A stretch of 54,567 bases of DNA from Candidatus Angelobacter sp. Gp1-AA117 (GTDB lineage: Bacteria > Acidobacteriota > Terriglobia > Terriglobales > Acidobacteriaceae), in the NCBI GenBank assembly GCA_003223515.1, contig QHVI01000102.1, positions 1 through 54,567 of the forward strand, read 5' to 3'. The notes below the pieces were generated by a model. That model worked only from the letters and a program-made list of their open reading frames with translations, ran no database searches and was not told where the DNA came from. The stretch's first letter is position 1, and every line of letters starts with the position of its first letter. Below, one piece after another: positions 27,785-35,930 of the stretch. Both the position numbers and the translations under genes were made by a program.

Positions 27785-29205
27785 TTCAAATCGAGATGGA
27801 TATCCGGAATCGCCGGTGCGGCCTCGGAGGCGACTTCCGGCTTGATCTTGAACCAGAGTGCGTATAGGGCAGGAAGGAACAGGAGAGTAAGAACCGTGCC
27901 CATCGCCGTTCCCCCAATCAGAGCGAATGCCATCGAGCCCCAGAACACCGAAAACGTAAGGGGAATGAAGGCAAGAACCGCAGCCAGGGCCGTGAGGATA
28001 ACCGGCCGGGACCTCTGTACCGTCGCTTCGACCACGGCGTGATACGGGCTGAGTCCATCATGCTCGTTGACACGAATCTGGCCGATCAGAATCAGCGTAT
28101 TCCGCATCAGGATTCCGGCAAGACCAATGAGGCCGAGGATGGCATTGAAACCGAAGGGCTGATGGAAAACCAAGAGCGTGAGGACGGTACCCACAAGACC
28201 GAGAGGAGCCGTCAAAAGCACCATCGTCATCGCCGAGAGCGATCTGACTTGAAAGACCGTGACGGTAAACATGAGAACGATCATGATGGGAAATACAAGA
28301 TACAGGGCCTTGTTGGCTTTTCCAGCTTCTTCGATCGACCCACCCATTTCGATGTGATATCCCGGTGGCAATCCGGAAACAATCGGCTGCAACTGTTTGC
28401 GGATGGCGTTCGACACATCCGGGGGCTGCAGGGATTCATCAATGTCTCCGCGGACCGTAATGGTAGGAAGACGGTCCCTCCGACGAAGAATCGGATCTTC
28501 CGTTCTTATCTCTGTATGTCCAATCTGAGTCAGCGGGACGGGATGACCATCGCGGCTGATCAGAGTGAAATCACCGATCTCGCTCGGGTCGAGTCGAGTC
28601 GTGCCGGAACTGCGGGCCACCACATCGACAGTACGGATGTCCTCTCGGACCTGGGTGAGCGTTACACCGGTCAAAAGGAACTGGAGCTGCTGCGCAGCCT
28701 CACTGGAGGTCAAGCCAAGCAACCGCAATCGGTTCTGGTCGAGCACAAAGTGCACAGTTGGCGCGCGCTCTCCCCAATCCGTATTCACCGTCCGCATCTG
28801 GGAACTCGCGAGCATGATCCTTTTCACTTCTTCAGAGATGGCGCGCACCCGTTCGATATCTGGTCCATTCACTCGGAAGGCCACCGGGAACGGCGAAGGG
28901 GGCCCAAACACAATCTGAGTAACTCGAACGCGGGCCTCAGGTGCAAGCCCCTTTTGAATCTGATCGCGCAGCCTCCACTTCAAGCGATCGCGAGCTTCCT
29001 GGTTGGGCGTGAGGACAACGATCTTTGCGAAGCTCGGGTCAGGCAACTCCGGAGAGAGAGCAATGAAGAAGCGTGGCGCACCCTGGCCGATATAGCTCGT
29101 TACGATCTTCGCCTCGGGTTGCTGCCGTAACCAGGACTCAACCTTGATGGTGGCAGCCTGCGTGGCTTCGATGCTCGTTCCTTCCGGCATTTGGATTTCC
29201 GCCAT
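27760..29205 (-). CDS. RND efflux pump, C-terminal half (lacks TM7)
   Basis: Second half of a hydrophobe/amphiphile-efflux RND transporter. It opens with MAEIQMPEGTSIEAT, which in intact pumps lies a few residues after TM7 at the start of the second periplasmic loop. It then holds the second porter and docking domains and TM8-TM12, including GLAGILMRNTLILIGQ of TM10 and the C-terminal TTxLxLFLPALYALW-type region. Its ATG shares bases with the stop of the first half (TAATG), and no ribosome-binding site precedes it, so translation would need re-initiation. Compared with the family, about 55-60 codons covering the linker and TM7 are missing between halves. The 3' end is altered by a 14-bp duplication. 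As it stands the pump is unlikely to work. Confidence 0.88.
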   Translation of the reverse strand: MAEIQMPEGTSIEATQAATIKVESWLRQQPEAKIVTSYIGQGAPRFFIALSPELPDPSFAKIVVLTPNQEARDRLKWRLRDQIQKGLAPEARVRVTQIVFGPPSPFPVAFRVNGPDIERVRAISEEVKRIMLASSQMRTVNTDWGERAPTVHFVLDQNRLRLLGLTSSEAAQQLQFLLTGVTLTQVREDIRTVDVVARSSGTTRLDPSEIGDFTLISRDGHPVPLTQIGHTEIRTEDPILRRRDRLPTITVRGDIDESLQPPDVSNAIRKQLQPIVSGLPPGYHIEMGGSIEEAGKANKALYLVFPIMIVLMFTVTVFQVRSLSAMTMVLLTAPLGLVGTVLTLLVFHQPFGFNAILGLIGLAGILMRNTLILIGQIRVNEHDGLSPYHAVVEATVQRSRPVILTALAAVLAFIPLTFSVFWGSMAFALIGGTAMGTVLTLLFLPALYALWFKIKPEVASEAAPAIPDIHLDLKDVVNEMS

Positions 29206-30725
29206 TACTTCATGGCAGCGTATCCGCCTTCTGCCGGCTGGATGTCAGGCAGGAGCTTTACTCCAAGATAAGGAGTGAAGACAACGGCGACCACCCATGA
29301 GGTGATCAGAGAAATGCCAACCACCCAAAAGATGTTGCCGGCATATTCACCGGCAGTGGACCTTGCGAATCCAACCGGGCTGAGCCCAATGATGGTCAGC
29401 AACGTACCTGCCAACATAGGAGCCGCGGTGTGGCTCCAGGCATAGGCAGCGGCTTCAACACGTTGTACGCCTTCTTCCATTTTGACGATCATCATCTCGA
29501 TCGCGATGATGGCGTCGTCTACGAGCAAGCCTAGTGAAAGAATCAATGCACCCAGCGTAATGCGGTCGAAATAACGACCGGTTGCGAGCATGATCACGAA
29601 AACTGCTGCCAGTGTGAGAGGAACTGCGGCTGCGACCACAATTCCCACGCGCCACCCCAGGCTCAGCAAGCTCACCAGCATGACCACGCCAAGAGCCACA
29701 AAAAACTTCAGCATGAACTCGCCGACGGCCTCATGGATATTTACGGCCTGATCGGTCACCTTGGCGAAGGTCATGCCCTGCGGAAGATCGCTGCTGATCC
29801 TGCCTGCCTCCTGTTCCAGCGCTTTGCCTAATTCGAGACCATTCCATCGATCCTGCATCACAACGCCGAGCATGAGCGCAGGCTCTCCGTTATGACGAAT
29901 AAGAAATGTGGCAGGATCTTCGTACCCACGCTTTATGTCAGCGATGTCTCCGAGCTTGAGCGTGCGTCCGCCCGCAACGATCGGTGTGTTCTGAATTTTT
30001 TCCAGATCGTCGTAGGCACCGTCCAAACGAATAAAGACCCGTGGCCCGTTGGTGTCGACCGAACCAGCGGGTGTCACTGCGTTTTGCCGAGCCAGGGCAT
30101 CAAAGATCTCCGTTGGGCTGACGCCTAGAGTTGCCAGGCGCTGATAAGAGAAATCGACAAAGATCCGTTCCGGCCGTTCTCCCAGGATGTTGACGTTTTT
30201 TACGCCAGGGACATGTAACAATCTTTCGCGCAGAGTTTCAGCTTTGCGGACGAGCAGGCGAGGAGGGAGACCAGGCGCTTCGAGCGAGTAGAGGGCAAAG
30301 AAGACATCCGAGTACTCATCGTTGATGAACGGGCCAGACACACCGTGCGGAAGCCGCGCGGCTTCGTCTCCAAGCTTTTTACGCGCCTGATAGAACTCTT
30401 CCGGGACATCAGCAGGAGGAGTGACATCCTTCAGTGTCACCGTCATAAATGCAAAGCCGGGACGGGTATACGTCTCCACGCGGTCGTACCAGCGCAGTTC
30501 CTGCACCCTCTTCTCCAGAGGATCGGCAACCTGATCTTGCATCTCCTGAGCAGTCGCTCCTGGCCAGATCGCATAGACGGTGAGGACTTTGATCGTGAAT
30601 CCCGGATCTTCGGCACGTCCCAATTTGAAGAAGGCGAATACTCCGGAGACGGTGATCATGACAATGAGAAATAAGGTAACTGCGCGCTCGCGAACCGCAA
30701 TTGCGGAGAGATTGAATTTGCTCAT
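29205..30725 (-). CDS. RND efflux pump, N-terminal half
   Basis: First half of an inner-membrane RND pump: TM1 near residues 14-33, the porter and docking domains (IWPGATAQEMQDQVADPLE, VPGVKNVNILG), then TM2-TM6 ending in SWVVAVVFTPYLGVKLLPDI. The proton-relay aspartates of TM4 are present in LGLLVDDAIIAIEMM. In working pumps the chain continues through TM7; here it stops with GGYAAMK. The start overlaps the stop of the membrane-fusion gene by four bases (ATGA), so the two are translationally coupled. See the next-half entry for the deletion. Confidence 0.9.
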   Translation of the reverse strand: MSKFNLSAIAVRERAVTLFLIVMITVSGVFAFFKLGRAEDPGFTIKVLTVYAIWPGATAQEMQDQVADPLEKRVQELRWYDRVETYTRPGFAFMTVTLKDVTPPADVPEEFYQARKKLGDEAARLPHGVSGPFINDEYSDVFFALYSLEAPGLPPRLLVRKAETLRERLLHVPGVKNVNILGERPERIFVDFSYQRLATLGVSPTEIFDALARQNAVTPAGSVDTNGPRVFIRLDGAYDDLEKIQNTPIVAGGRTLKLGDIADIKRGYEDPATFLIRHNGEPALMLGVVMQDRWNGLELGKALEQEAGRISSDLPQGMTFAKVTDQAVNIHEAVGEFMLKFFVALGVVMLVSLLSLGWRVGIVVAAAVPLTLAAVFVIMLATGRYFDRITLGALILSLGLLVDDAIIAIEMMIVKMEEGVQRVEAAAYAWSHTAAPMLAGTLLTIIGLSPVGFARSTAGEYAGNIFWVVGISLITSWVVAVVFTPYLGVKLLPDIQPAEGGYAAMK

Positions 30726-31822
30726 CGGGCGGCCGTCCTTTGCTCTTCCGAACGCACTGTTTCTCCTTCATGCAGGACGTGGGGTGCGAGCGCAACAACT
30801 TGATCGCCGGCATGCACTCCGCCGAGGACTGTGGCCGTTTCGACCCCAACCTTCAACACCTGCACCTTATGGAACGAAACCCTGGAGTTCTGACGGTTGA
30901 GGATCCAGACGCCTGGACCTGCGCCTGGATCAAAAACGGACGCTAACGGCACTTGAAATGCTTCCTCTTCTCTGCCGCTTTCGAGGTTCACTGTCACAGT
31001 TTCTCCAAGCGGCGCCCTTGCGGCGTCCCCGCCAAGTACATACCGCGCTTCGAACGTTCTCGTCAGAGGATCGGCGGCATCGGACAACTGTCTAAGGCGC
31101 GCGGGATAACGCAAGCCGGGTTCGTTATAGAGAGTGGCTTGGACGATAGCGCCAAGCTTGGGGCGCTGAATCGTCTCTGGGAGATTGACGGAGGCTTCTC
31201 TGGGCCCGGAATGGGCGATCCGAATCACCGTCTGACCCGCGTTCACGACTTGGCCGGGCTCGGCAAGCGTTGCTATCACGACACCGTCTGCATCAGCGAC
31301 GAGATTCGTGTACTCCGCTTCATCGGAAGCTACGCGTGCCTGAGCTTCTGCGGCGGCAAGCTGGTCGCGTGCGGCATCTGCCGCAGCCTTCATCTGGTCG
31401 TAAGTCGACGCGGATGCGGCCCCCGTGGCTACCAAGCTGCGATTCCGCGCTTCATCTGCAGCGGTCTGGTCAGCGCGTGCCCGGGCGGCAGCGACTGTCC
31501 CAATTTGCGCGGTGATTGCGTGGGCATAATCCGTCCGGTCGATTTGCATCAAAAGCTGGCCGGTATGAACGATCTGGCCGGTGTCGACGAGACGCCCTGT
31601 GATTTTTCCTGGAACTCGGAATCCGAGGTCGCTCTGGATGCGAGCCGTAACAATACCCGTGAACGCTCGGTTCATTCCGTTTGCGGCTTCTACTGTTGCG
31701 ACCTGAACCAGGGGGACTTCGATTCGAGGATCGTTGTTTGCATGAGAGGTGCAACCTGAAAGACACGCTGCTGCCACGAAGATGCCGGTGAAGAGCAAGA
31801 GGTGCAATGACATGCGAGGCAT
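30722..31822 (-). CDS. RND efflux periplasmic adaptor (membrane-fusion lipoprotein)
   Basis: The periplasmic adaptor that links an RND pump to its outer-membrane channel. I start at 31822 (AGGAG eight bases upstream), giving a lipoprotein signal with lipobox LSGC at about residues 22-25. Domains follow family order: lipoyl half (FRVPGKITGRLVDTGQIVHTG), an alpha-helical hairpin rich in A, R and D (about 100-170), the second lipoyl half (ADGVVIATLAEPGQVVNAG), beta-barrel (SVNLPETIQRPKL) and membrane-proximal domain ending VVALAPHVLHEGE. Nothing is missing; 366 residues is normal. Its stop overlaps the pump start by four bases. Confidence 0.92.
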   Translation of the reverse strand: MPRMSLHLLLFTGIFVAAACLSGCTSHANNDPRIEVPLVQVATVEAANGMNRAFTGIVTARIQSDLGFRVPGKITGRLVDTGQIVHTGQLLMQIDRTDYAHAITAQIGTVAAARARADQTAADEARNRSLVATGAASASTYDQMKAAADAARDQLAAAEAQARVASDEAEYTNLVADADGVVIATLAEPGQVVNAGQTVIRIAHSGPREASVNLPETIQRPKLGAIVQATLYNEPGLRYPARLRQLSDAADPLTRTFEARYVLGGDAARAPLGETVTVNLESGREEEAFQVPLASVFDPGAGPGVWILNRQNSRVSFHKVQVLKVGVETATVLGGVHAGDQVVALAPHVLHEGETVRSEEQRTAAR

Positions 31823-31866
31823 TGACGGGACTCCTAATAAGCGGGCTGACTTCGAGTCGTGATAAG

Positions 31867-33194
31867 TCACGGCGTCCACCCTCCTCCCAAAGCACGGAAC
31901 GAGGCAACGGCGGCCCGGGCTTTTGTTGTTCGAGTAGCTGCGAGATCGTCCTGCGCCACAAGCAACTGTCGGTCGGCATCCAGCACATCAGTTAACGCAA
32001 CTGTTCCTGCCGCGTAGGCCTGCTGGGAGAGGGCTCTCGATGCTTCCAGCGCTTCCACCTCACGCAAGACCTCCTTTTCGCGTTCCTCGGAGGCGGACAG
32101 TGCGGTTGGAAGGTCGCGTTTCGGAAGAGACTGCTGGGCGTAACGCTTTCATACCCGAGAAGGGCCGAGAGCGAGATGTGGGGATAATACCCGGCGATTG
32201 CCGCACCGATGCGGGCGTTCGAAGCCGCGAGTTCTCGCTCTGCGGCGATGATATCGGGTCGCCTGCGCAACGTATCCACAGGATTTGGAAGGCCAGTGAG
32301 AGCGGGAATATCGGGAATCTTCCCTGGAGTGGACAACTCGTTGGCATAGGTCCCGGGCTGCGCTCCCATCAGGACATCAAGCCGGTTCAGTTGAGTCTCC
32401 AGCCCAATACGCAAAGGCGGGACAGACGCTTTGGCTTGGTGCAGCAACGCTTCAACCTGCTCGACCTCACGTTTGCTCGCAACGCCCGCATCGAAACGCT
32501 GACGGACGAGGGCGAGCAGATGTTCATCTTTGTCGATCTGGTCCAGTGCATAGTGAATGCGTTGTTGAAAGCCGCGGACCTGGAGATAAGCATCGGCGGA
32601 GTCTGCGATCAGGGAAATCCTGGTGCCGGAGCCTGCCGCTTCAGCGGCCTGTGCCTCAGCGGTGGCGGCAATCGCGCCGCTCTTCAGTTCCCCGAAGAGA
32701 TCGAGTTCCCAACTCGCCTGGACCCCGAGGTCATAATAGTTTTGGTTTCTATCGAAACCCGTAATATGGGAGGCCGCTCGTCCGAACGGACTTTGAAGCG
32801 ATTGACGAAACGATGTGTCCTGGGCGGACAAATTCGCCTGCGGTTTGTTCCGCGCTCCCATTTGCCGTGCGATAGCGCGGGATTGCTGCACCCTGGTCAT
32901 AGCGGCAGCAAGATCGAGGTTTTGGTCGAGCGCTCGCTGTATGATCCGATCGAGATCCGGATCTTGGAACCCCTTCCACCAGGCATCGAGTTGCGGGATC
33001 GCGGTCTGAGTCGTTCGGGCATCGATCGCAGGAGCGTTGTGATAGGGCTGCAGCTTGACAATCGGCCGTTGGTATTTCGGCCCGACAGCACAGCCTGCTA
33101 AGAATGATAGGCTCCACACCGACACAGCAATAACTTGTGCCATCGAACGACGCGTGCGTTGACGGCTGCGAAAGCCGATACTTGGCGTATTCAT
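31867..33194 (-). pseudogene. RND outer-membrane factor (NodT/OprM type), internal deletion and frameshift
   Basis: An outer-membrane efflux lipoprotein gene that is broken. The 5' part reads normally from 33194: signal and lipobox FLAGC, the GPKYQRP motif, both copies of the coiled-coil hairpin, up to GYESVTPSSLFRNATFQP. There (near 32101-32107) the frame changes. The other frame supplies the family C-terminus, REVEALEASRALSQQAY and TVALTDVLDADRQLL, ending at 31867. About 60-70 codons that normally lie between these parts (second beta-strand region and the W/P-LFD-G-R segment) are absent. The start overlaps the dehydrogenase stop by four bases (ATGA). A truncated product of up to 400 residues with a nonsense tail could be made but should not form a channel. 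Confidence 0.85.
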
Positions 33195-33970
33195 GACCCG
33201 ACCACCCCGACCGGCACTAACTTCTTAGAGGCCTTCCAGAGCTGCCTGTTGATGAAATCGGGGGCGAGGCGCCTCATAAACGCCAGCTGTTTCGCTTGCC
33301 CCGGTCGTACCTCGACTGCGCCCGCCTTGAGCAACGCAAACGACTGCTTCACCAACTCGTCGGTGGTGATTACAGTGAAGCCGTCGCCTTCGGTAATGTC
33401 TGCTGCCAAGTCGGTCTTCACCGCCGGTGGCATGAGCTCTATGACCTCCACCCCTGTTTCCTCCAACTGGAACCGGAGCGATTGGGTGTAGGCGTGAACT
33501 GCCGCTTTAGTGGCACTGTAGATCGGCGCAGACGGCAAAGGCACAAAGGCGAGTGCAGAGGATACGTTGATTACGGTGCCCTTATTGGCCGTGAGAATGT
33601 CGATGAATGCAGAATTCATGCGGATCACGCCGGCCACATTGATGTCCACCTCGGCCATCAGCCCATAGAGGTCGGACGCCGGGATCTTGAGGTTCTTATG
33701 GAGCATGATGCCCGCGTTGTTCATCAGCAGATCGAGCTTGGGAAAACCTGCTTTCACCCGCTTCGCGAGGGCCACGATTTGTGCTGGATCGGCAACGTCA
33801 CTCTGGATGGTGTGGAGCTTCGGATAGTTCGCCTTGACCTCCTCCAGCACCGTTCGGCGGCGACCAGTCACGATGACCTCGTTGCCGAGTTCGAGGAATT
33901 TGAGCGCGAAAGCAAGGCCGATGCCGGCGGAGCCTCCGGTGATAAGAATAGTGCGTCCAGTAAGTTTCAT
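33191..33970 (-). CDS. Short-chain dehydrogenase/reductase
   Basis: A classical SDR oxidoreductase of 259 residues: cofactor motif TGGSAGIG at about residues 11-18, NNAG near 90, the catalytic Ser in INVSSALAF and the Tyr-Lys pair in YSATKAA near 155-159. Arg residues after the first strand (TGRRR) suggest NADPH. The C-terminal part resembles DltE-like SDRs. It starts with AAGGAG about seven bases upstream, directly after a predicted TetR operator, and overlaps the efflux operon. It may modify the compound the regulator senses; this is inferred from position. Confidence 0.93.
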   Translation of the reverse strand: MKLTGRTILITGGSAGIGLAFALKFLELGNEVIVTGRRRTVLEEVKANYPKLHTIQSDVADPAQIVALAKRVKAGFPKLDLLMNNAGIMLHKNLKIPASDLYGLMAEVDINVAGVIRMNSAFIDILTANKGTVINVSSALAFVPLPSAPIYSATKAAVHAYTQSLRFQLEETGVEVIELMPPAVKTDLAADITEGDGFTVITTDELVKQSFALLKAGAVEVRPGQAKQLAFMRRLAPDFINRQLWKASKKLVPVGVVGS

Positions 33971-34000
33971 AAAAAACTCCTTTCATGCCCGCCGTGCATA

Positions 34001-34018
34001 GGATTATGTATGTAATCC
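34001..34018. promoter_or_regulatory. Probable TetR operator 1 (upstream of the dehydrogenase)
   Basis: GGATTATGTATGTAATCC has perfect six-base arms (GGATTA/TAATCC) around a six-base centre. It lies 30 bases upstream of the dehydrogenase start and just after tetR. A related palindrome at 34612 matches it at 14 of 18 positions. Confidence 0.75.
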
Positions 34019-34036
34019 AACGGTCGCAAAAAAATA

Positions 34037-34600
34037 TCAGAAGCTGTGCAAAAGATGATCTCGCATACTGTCCAACGCTTTCTGCCTCTCCGCAGGCTCG
34101 TTAAGAATCCGAGCGATGGATACGGCACCCGCCATCGCACTGAAAATGACGAAGAAGTTTCGTTCCCGCTGTGTCGCGGTAGCTCCCGGCATAAACTCGA
34201 CCCACTCTTTCATCAGGCCGGCAATTCGTTTCCTAACACTGGGTTTGGCCCGAGCAATCTCGGTTGCCAAGGCTGCAACCGGGCAACCGATGTCCGGGCG
34301 ATCGCAGTGCTCGGTCGAGAGATAGAACCGCACGAGTTCTTTCCACCTGTCCTGACACGGCACGTCTTGGAGGGAGGACCGGATTCTCTCGCTGGAGTCC
34401 GAGAATCCCTGCGCAATGGCGTCGGCAAGAAGTTCGTCCTTGCTCCGAAAGTGCTTGTAAAACCCGCCCACGGTCAGACCCGACGCCTTCATTAGGCTGA
34501 CCACGCCAGGACCATTCAGCCCCTCAGCACGGAATTTACGCGCTGCATTTCGCACGATACGGTCGCGGGTTCGCCTCTTGTGTTCCGGTTGGTAACGCAT
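34037..34600 (-). CDS. TetR family transcriptional regulator of the efflux operon
   Basis: A 187-residue repressor. The N-terminal helix-turn-helix reads RDRIVRNAARKFRAEG followed by VVSLMKASGLTVGGFYKHFRSKDEL, the classic TetR pattern (residues 10-60). The C-terminal ligand domain has the C-P-V-A-A-L-A-T-E form seen in regulators next to SDR and efflux genes. It is first gene of the operon running down to 27760. Two palindromes of one type lie just upstream (34612) and just downstream (34001), so it probably represses itself and the operon, with release by the pump's substrate. Confidence 0.93.
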   Translation of the reverse strand: MRYQPEHKRRTRDRIVRNAARKFRAEGLNGPGVVSLMKASGLTVGGFYKHFRSKDELLADAIAQGFSDSSERIRSSLQDVPCQDRWKELVRFYLSTEHCDRPDIGCPVAALATEIARAKPSVRKRIAGLMKEWVEFMPGATATQRERNFFVIFSAMAGAVSIARILNEPAERQKALDSMRDHLLHSF

Positions 34601-34611
34601 ACCGATTGCTT

Positions 34612-34629
34612 AGATTATCTATATAATCC
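34612..34629. promoter_or_regulatory. Probable TetR operator 2 (upstream of tetR)
   Basis: Read on the minus strand GGATTATATAGATAATCT, an imperfect palindrome (consensus with operator 1: GGATTAT-RTAKR-TAATCY). It ends 11 bases before the tetR start codon, so a bound repressor would block transcription of its own gene. Confidence 0.72.
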
Positions 34630-34790
34630 TAAGATTCAAGAATTTTTACCAGCGGCAAGCAGCACGGGATCTGCCACAGCCGGTCCAAACGAGATCCGTG
34701 TCGCGACTCCCAACCGTATGCACCTCCCAGCAACCGCTTCGCCTTCCCTGAAGGTCGAGCCCGGAAAAGAGAGTCGCCGGAGGAATTTTC

Positions 34791-34880
34791 ATGACACGTT
34801 TCAGGGCACAGCAGAGAGAGAGACTCTGTGCCGCAGACTGGGAAAGGCGCAAATCAAGTGGCCGTGACGCAGCCAACTGA
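34791..34880 (+). CDS. Possible 29-residue peptide or 5' remnant of a gene
   Basis: ATG at 34791 with a strong GGAGGAA site five or six bases upstream, reading 29 mostly charged residues (starts MTRFRAQQRE) to a TGA. It lies in chromosomal DNA just left of the first att copy. No family recognised. The strong ribosome site could belong to an ancestral gene whose body was lost at the insertion; equally it may be chance. Confidence 0.25.
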   Translation: MTRFRAQQRERLCAADWERRKSSGRDAAN

Positions 34881-35165
34881 CGCAAAGTCAGTAGGTCCAA
34901 CTTTGCGGTCAGCAAGTTACTGAAAAGAAATGGTGAGCGCGGAAGGAATCGAACCTTCAACCTACTGATTAAGAGTCACGCCTCCAGAGATTTGTTGATT
35001 CTAAAGGGCTTATCTGGATTTCTTCCCACTAAGCTACTGACTATCTTTTCTCAACTACTGACTGAAGTCATTTAGTTTCAGACTCACCCGTTCCTCTACT
35101 ACTTTTACTCCGGCCTGTGATTCCTGCACATGCGTCTCCACATCAAAATCTTGCACATTGCGGAT
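34881..35165. other. Region with the left att copy, no gene
   Basis: Contains the tRNA-Lys 3' copy (34931-34978), then AAGCTACTGA at 35031-35040 and AACTACTGACTGA at about 35053, related to the repeat array beside the second att copy. No credible gene. The MarR stop codon is at the right edge. Confidence 0.5.
34931..34978. repeat. att copy 1: 48 bases of the tRNA-Lys 3' half
   Basis: Forty-eight bases identical to 48578-48625, starting at the CCA end (TGGTGAGCGC on the plus strand) and ending within the anticodon loop (AAGAGTCA). No acceptor 5' half is present, so this is not a tRNA gene. It marks the outer left end of the integrated DNA. Confidence 0.92.
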
Positions 35166-35630
35166 TCAGAGGTCGTTCTGACATACGGCTGGTCCAATGG
35201 TGCGGCCCAACAGACGATTGATCTCCTGCGTTTCCGCTCCGCTCAATTCCCGCAAATAGGATGGTCTCTGCTTGTTGAACGAAGATCGAATCTCTTTCAC
35301 AGTTCTTTTCCCGGTCTCAGTTAATATGACCTTATACTCTCGACGATCATTGGCATTCGGTTCTCTTTGTATCAGCCCTTTCGATTCGAGCATATCAATC
35401 AATGCCACCATGCGGGTCTTTTGCAGTCCCATCGTTTTTGCCAGCCTCGTTTGGCTCCACTCTTCATCATCGGCAATGAGCAGAAGAACGCTGTAGTGCC
35501 GATGGCAAATTTCAAATGGCGCTAACAGGCGATCTGTTGCCTTGAGCACCCTGTCTGCTGCCCGCGCAAACAGGAAGAAAGTTTCGTCGGCCATTTTCGG
35601 CGGAACACTAACAGTGACTTCAGAGATCAT
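35166..35630 (-). CDS. MarR family transcriptional regulator
   Basis: A winged-helix MarR regulator, 154 residues from ATG 35630 (GAGGAG upstream; a TTG three bases earlier is less likely). The helix-turn-helix reads WSQTRLAKTMGLQKTRMVALIDMLE and the wing follows with GLIQREPNANDRREYKVILTETG, a textbook MarR pattern. Divergent from the small peptide gene at 35795. Such regulators often control a divergent neighbour, so the peptide is a candidate target. Ligand unknown. Confidence 0.92.
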   Translation of the reverse strand: MISEVTVSVPPKMADETFFLFARAADRVLKATDRLLAPFEICHRHYSVLLLIADDEEWSQTRLAKTMGLQKTRMVALIDMLESKGLIQREPNANDRREYKVILTETGKRTVKEIRSSFNKQRPSYLRELSGAETQEINRLLGRTIGPAVCQNDL

Positions 35631-35658
35631 CAATCAGTTCTCCTCTGTAAGATTGTCA

Positions 35659-35688
35659 CTTATATCATGTACACTCATTTAATTACAA
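35659..35688 (-). promoter_or_regulatory. Candidate sigma-70 promoter of the MarR gene
   Basis: On the minus strand a -35 TTGTAA (35688-35683), an 18-base spacer and a -10 TATAAG (35664-35659). Transcription would start about 22 bases before the ribosome site and ATG. Confidence 0.45.
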
Positions 35689-35732
35689 CATTCGCGTCTT
35701 GGTGAGAGTGGTAGAATTTGTTTGCTGGGTTA

Positions 35733-35797
35733 CATGCAAAAGACACGAGGGGGGAGCAGGTAGTGAGACTGCTTAGAAAGGAAACGGCTTTTGCATG
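35733..35797 (+). promoter_or_regulatory. Inverted repeat that sequesters the start codon of the small peptide
   Basis: CATGCAAAAG (35733-35742) is the perfect complement of CTTTTGCATG (35788-35797), and the second arm contains the ATG of the small peptide (35795-35797). In the mRNA this gives a long-range 10-bp stem that closes the start site. The first arm also opens a nine-codon reading frame (ATG at 35734, stop TAG at 35761-35763), whose translation would pull the stem open. Confidence 0.6.
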
Positions 35798-35884
35798 AAG
35801 AAATTCTTGCGACTCGCAGGTATTGCTTTGCAGATTCTGATATTAGCCAACGCGCTTGCCGGATTGGTTAAAAAAGGAAAATGA
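35795..35884 (+). CDS. 29-residue single-span membrane peptide (type I toxin-like)
   Basis: A 29-residue peptide: a basic N-terminus (MKKFLRL), one hydrophobic span of about 17 residues (AGIALQILILANALAGL) and a basic tail (VKKGK). This is the shape of small membrane peptides, including type I toxins such as TisB or the Ldr/Fst groups, but I recognise no specific family. Support for a real gene: codon-level amphipathic design, a start codon held in an inverted repeat, and a strong terminator five bases after the stop. A purine-rich AAAGGAAA lies about 12 bases upstream, a weak or structured ribosome site. It lies between MarR (divergent) and paired XRE regulators (convergent). No antisense RNA is demonstrated. 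Confidence 0.55.
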   Translation: MKKFLRLAGIALQILILANALAGLVKKGK

Positions 35885-35889
35885 CCAGT

Positions 35890-35930
35890 CCCGCCGAAAC
35901 GTTAGACCCGTTTCGGCGGGTTTTTGTTTT
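35890..35930. terminator. Strong, bidirectional intrinsic terminator
   Basis: CCCGCCGAAACG (35890-35901) and CGTTTCGGCGGG (35909-35920) form a 12-bp perfect stem with a seven-base loop, followed by TTTTTGTTTT on the plus strand. It ends the small peptide transcript and overlaps the last codon of the convergent XRE gene. Confidence 0.9.

Noticed and set aside
34646-34960. Minus-strand 104-residue frame between tetR and att copy 1
   Set aside because: It reads through the att sequence in antisense and shows no domain or ribosome site.
34931-34978. tRNA gene at the first and second tRNA-like segments
   Set aside because: Only the 3' half is present at 34931 and 38570; there is no acceptor 5' strand, D-arm or promoter, so these are attachment copies.
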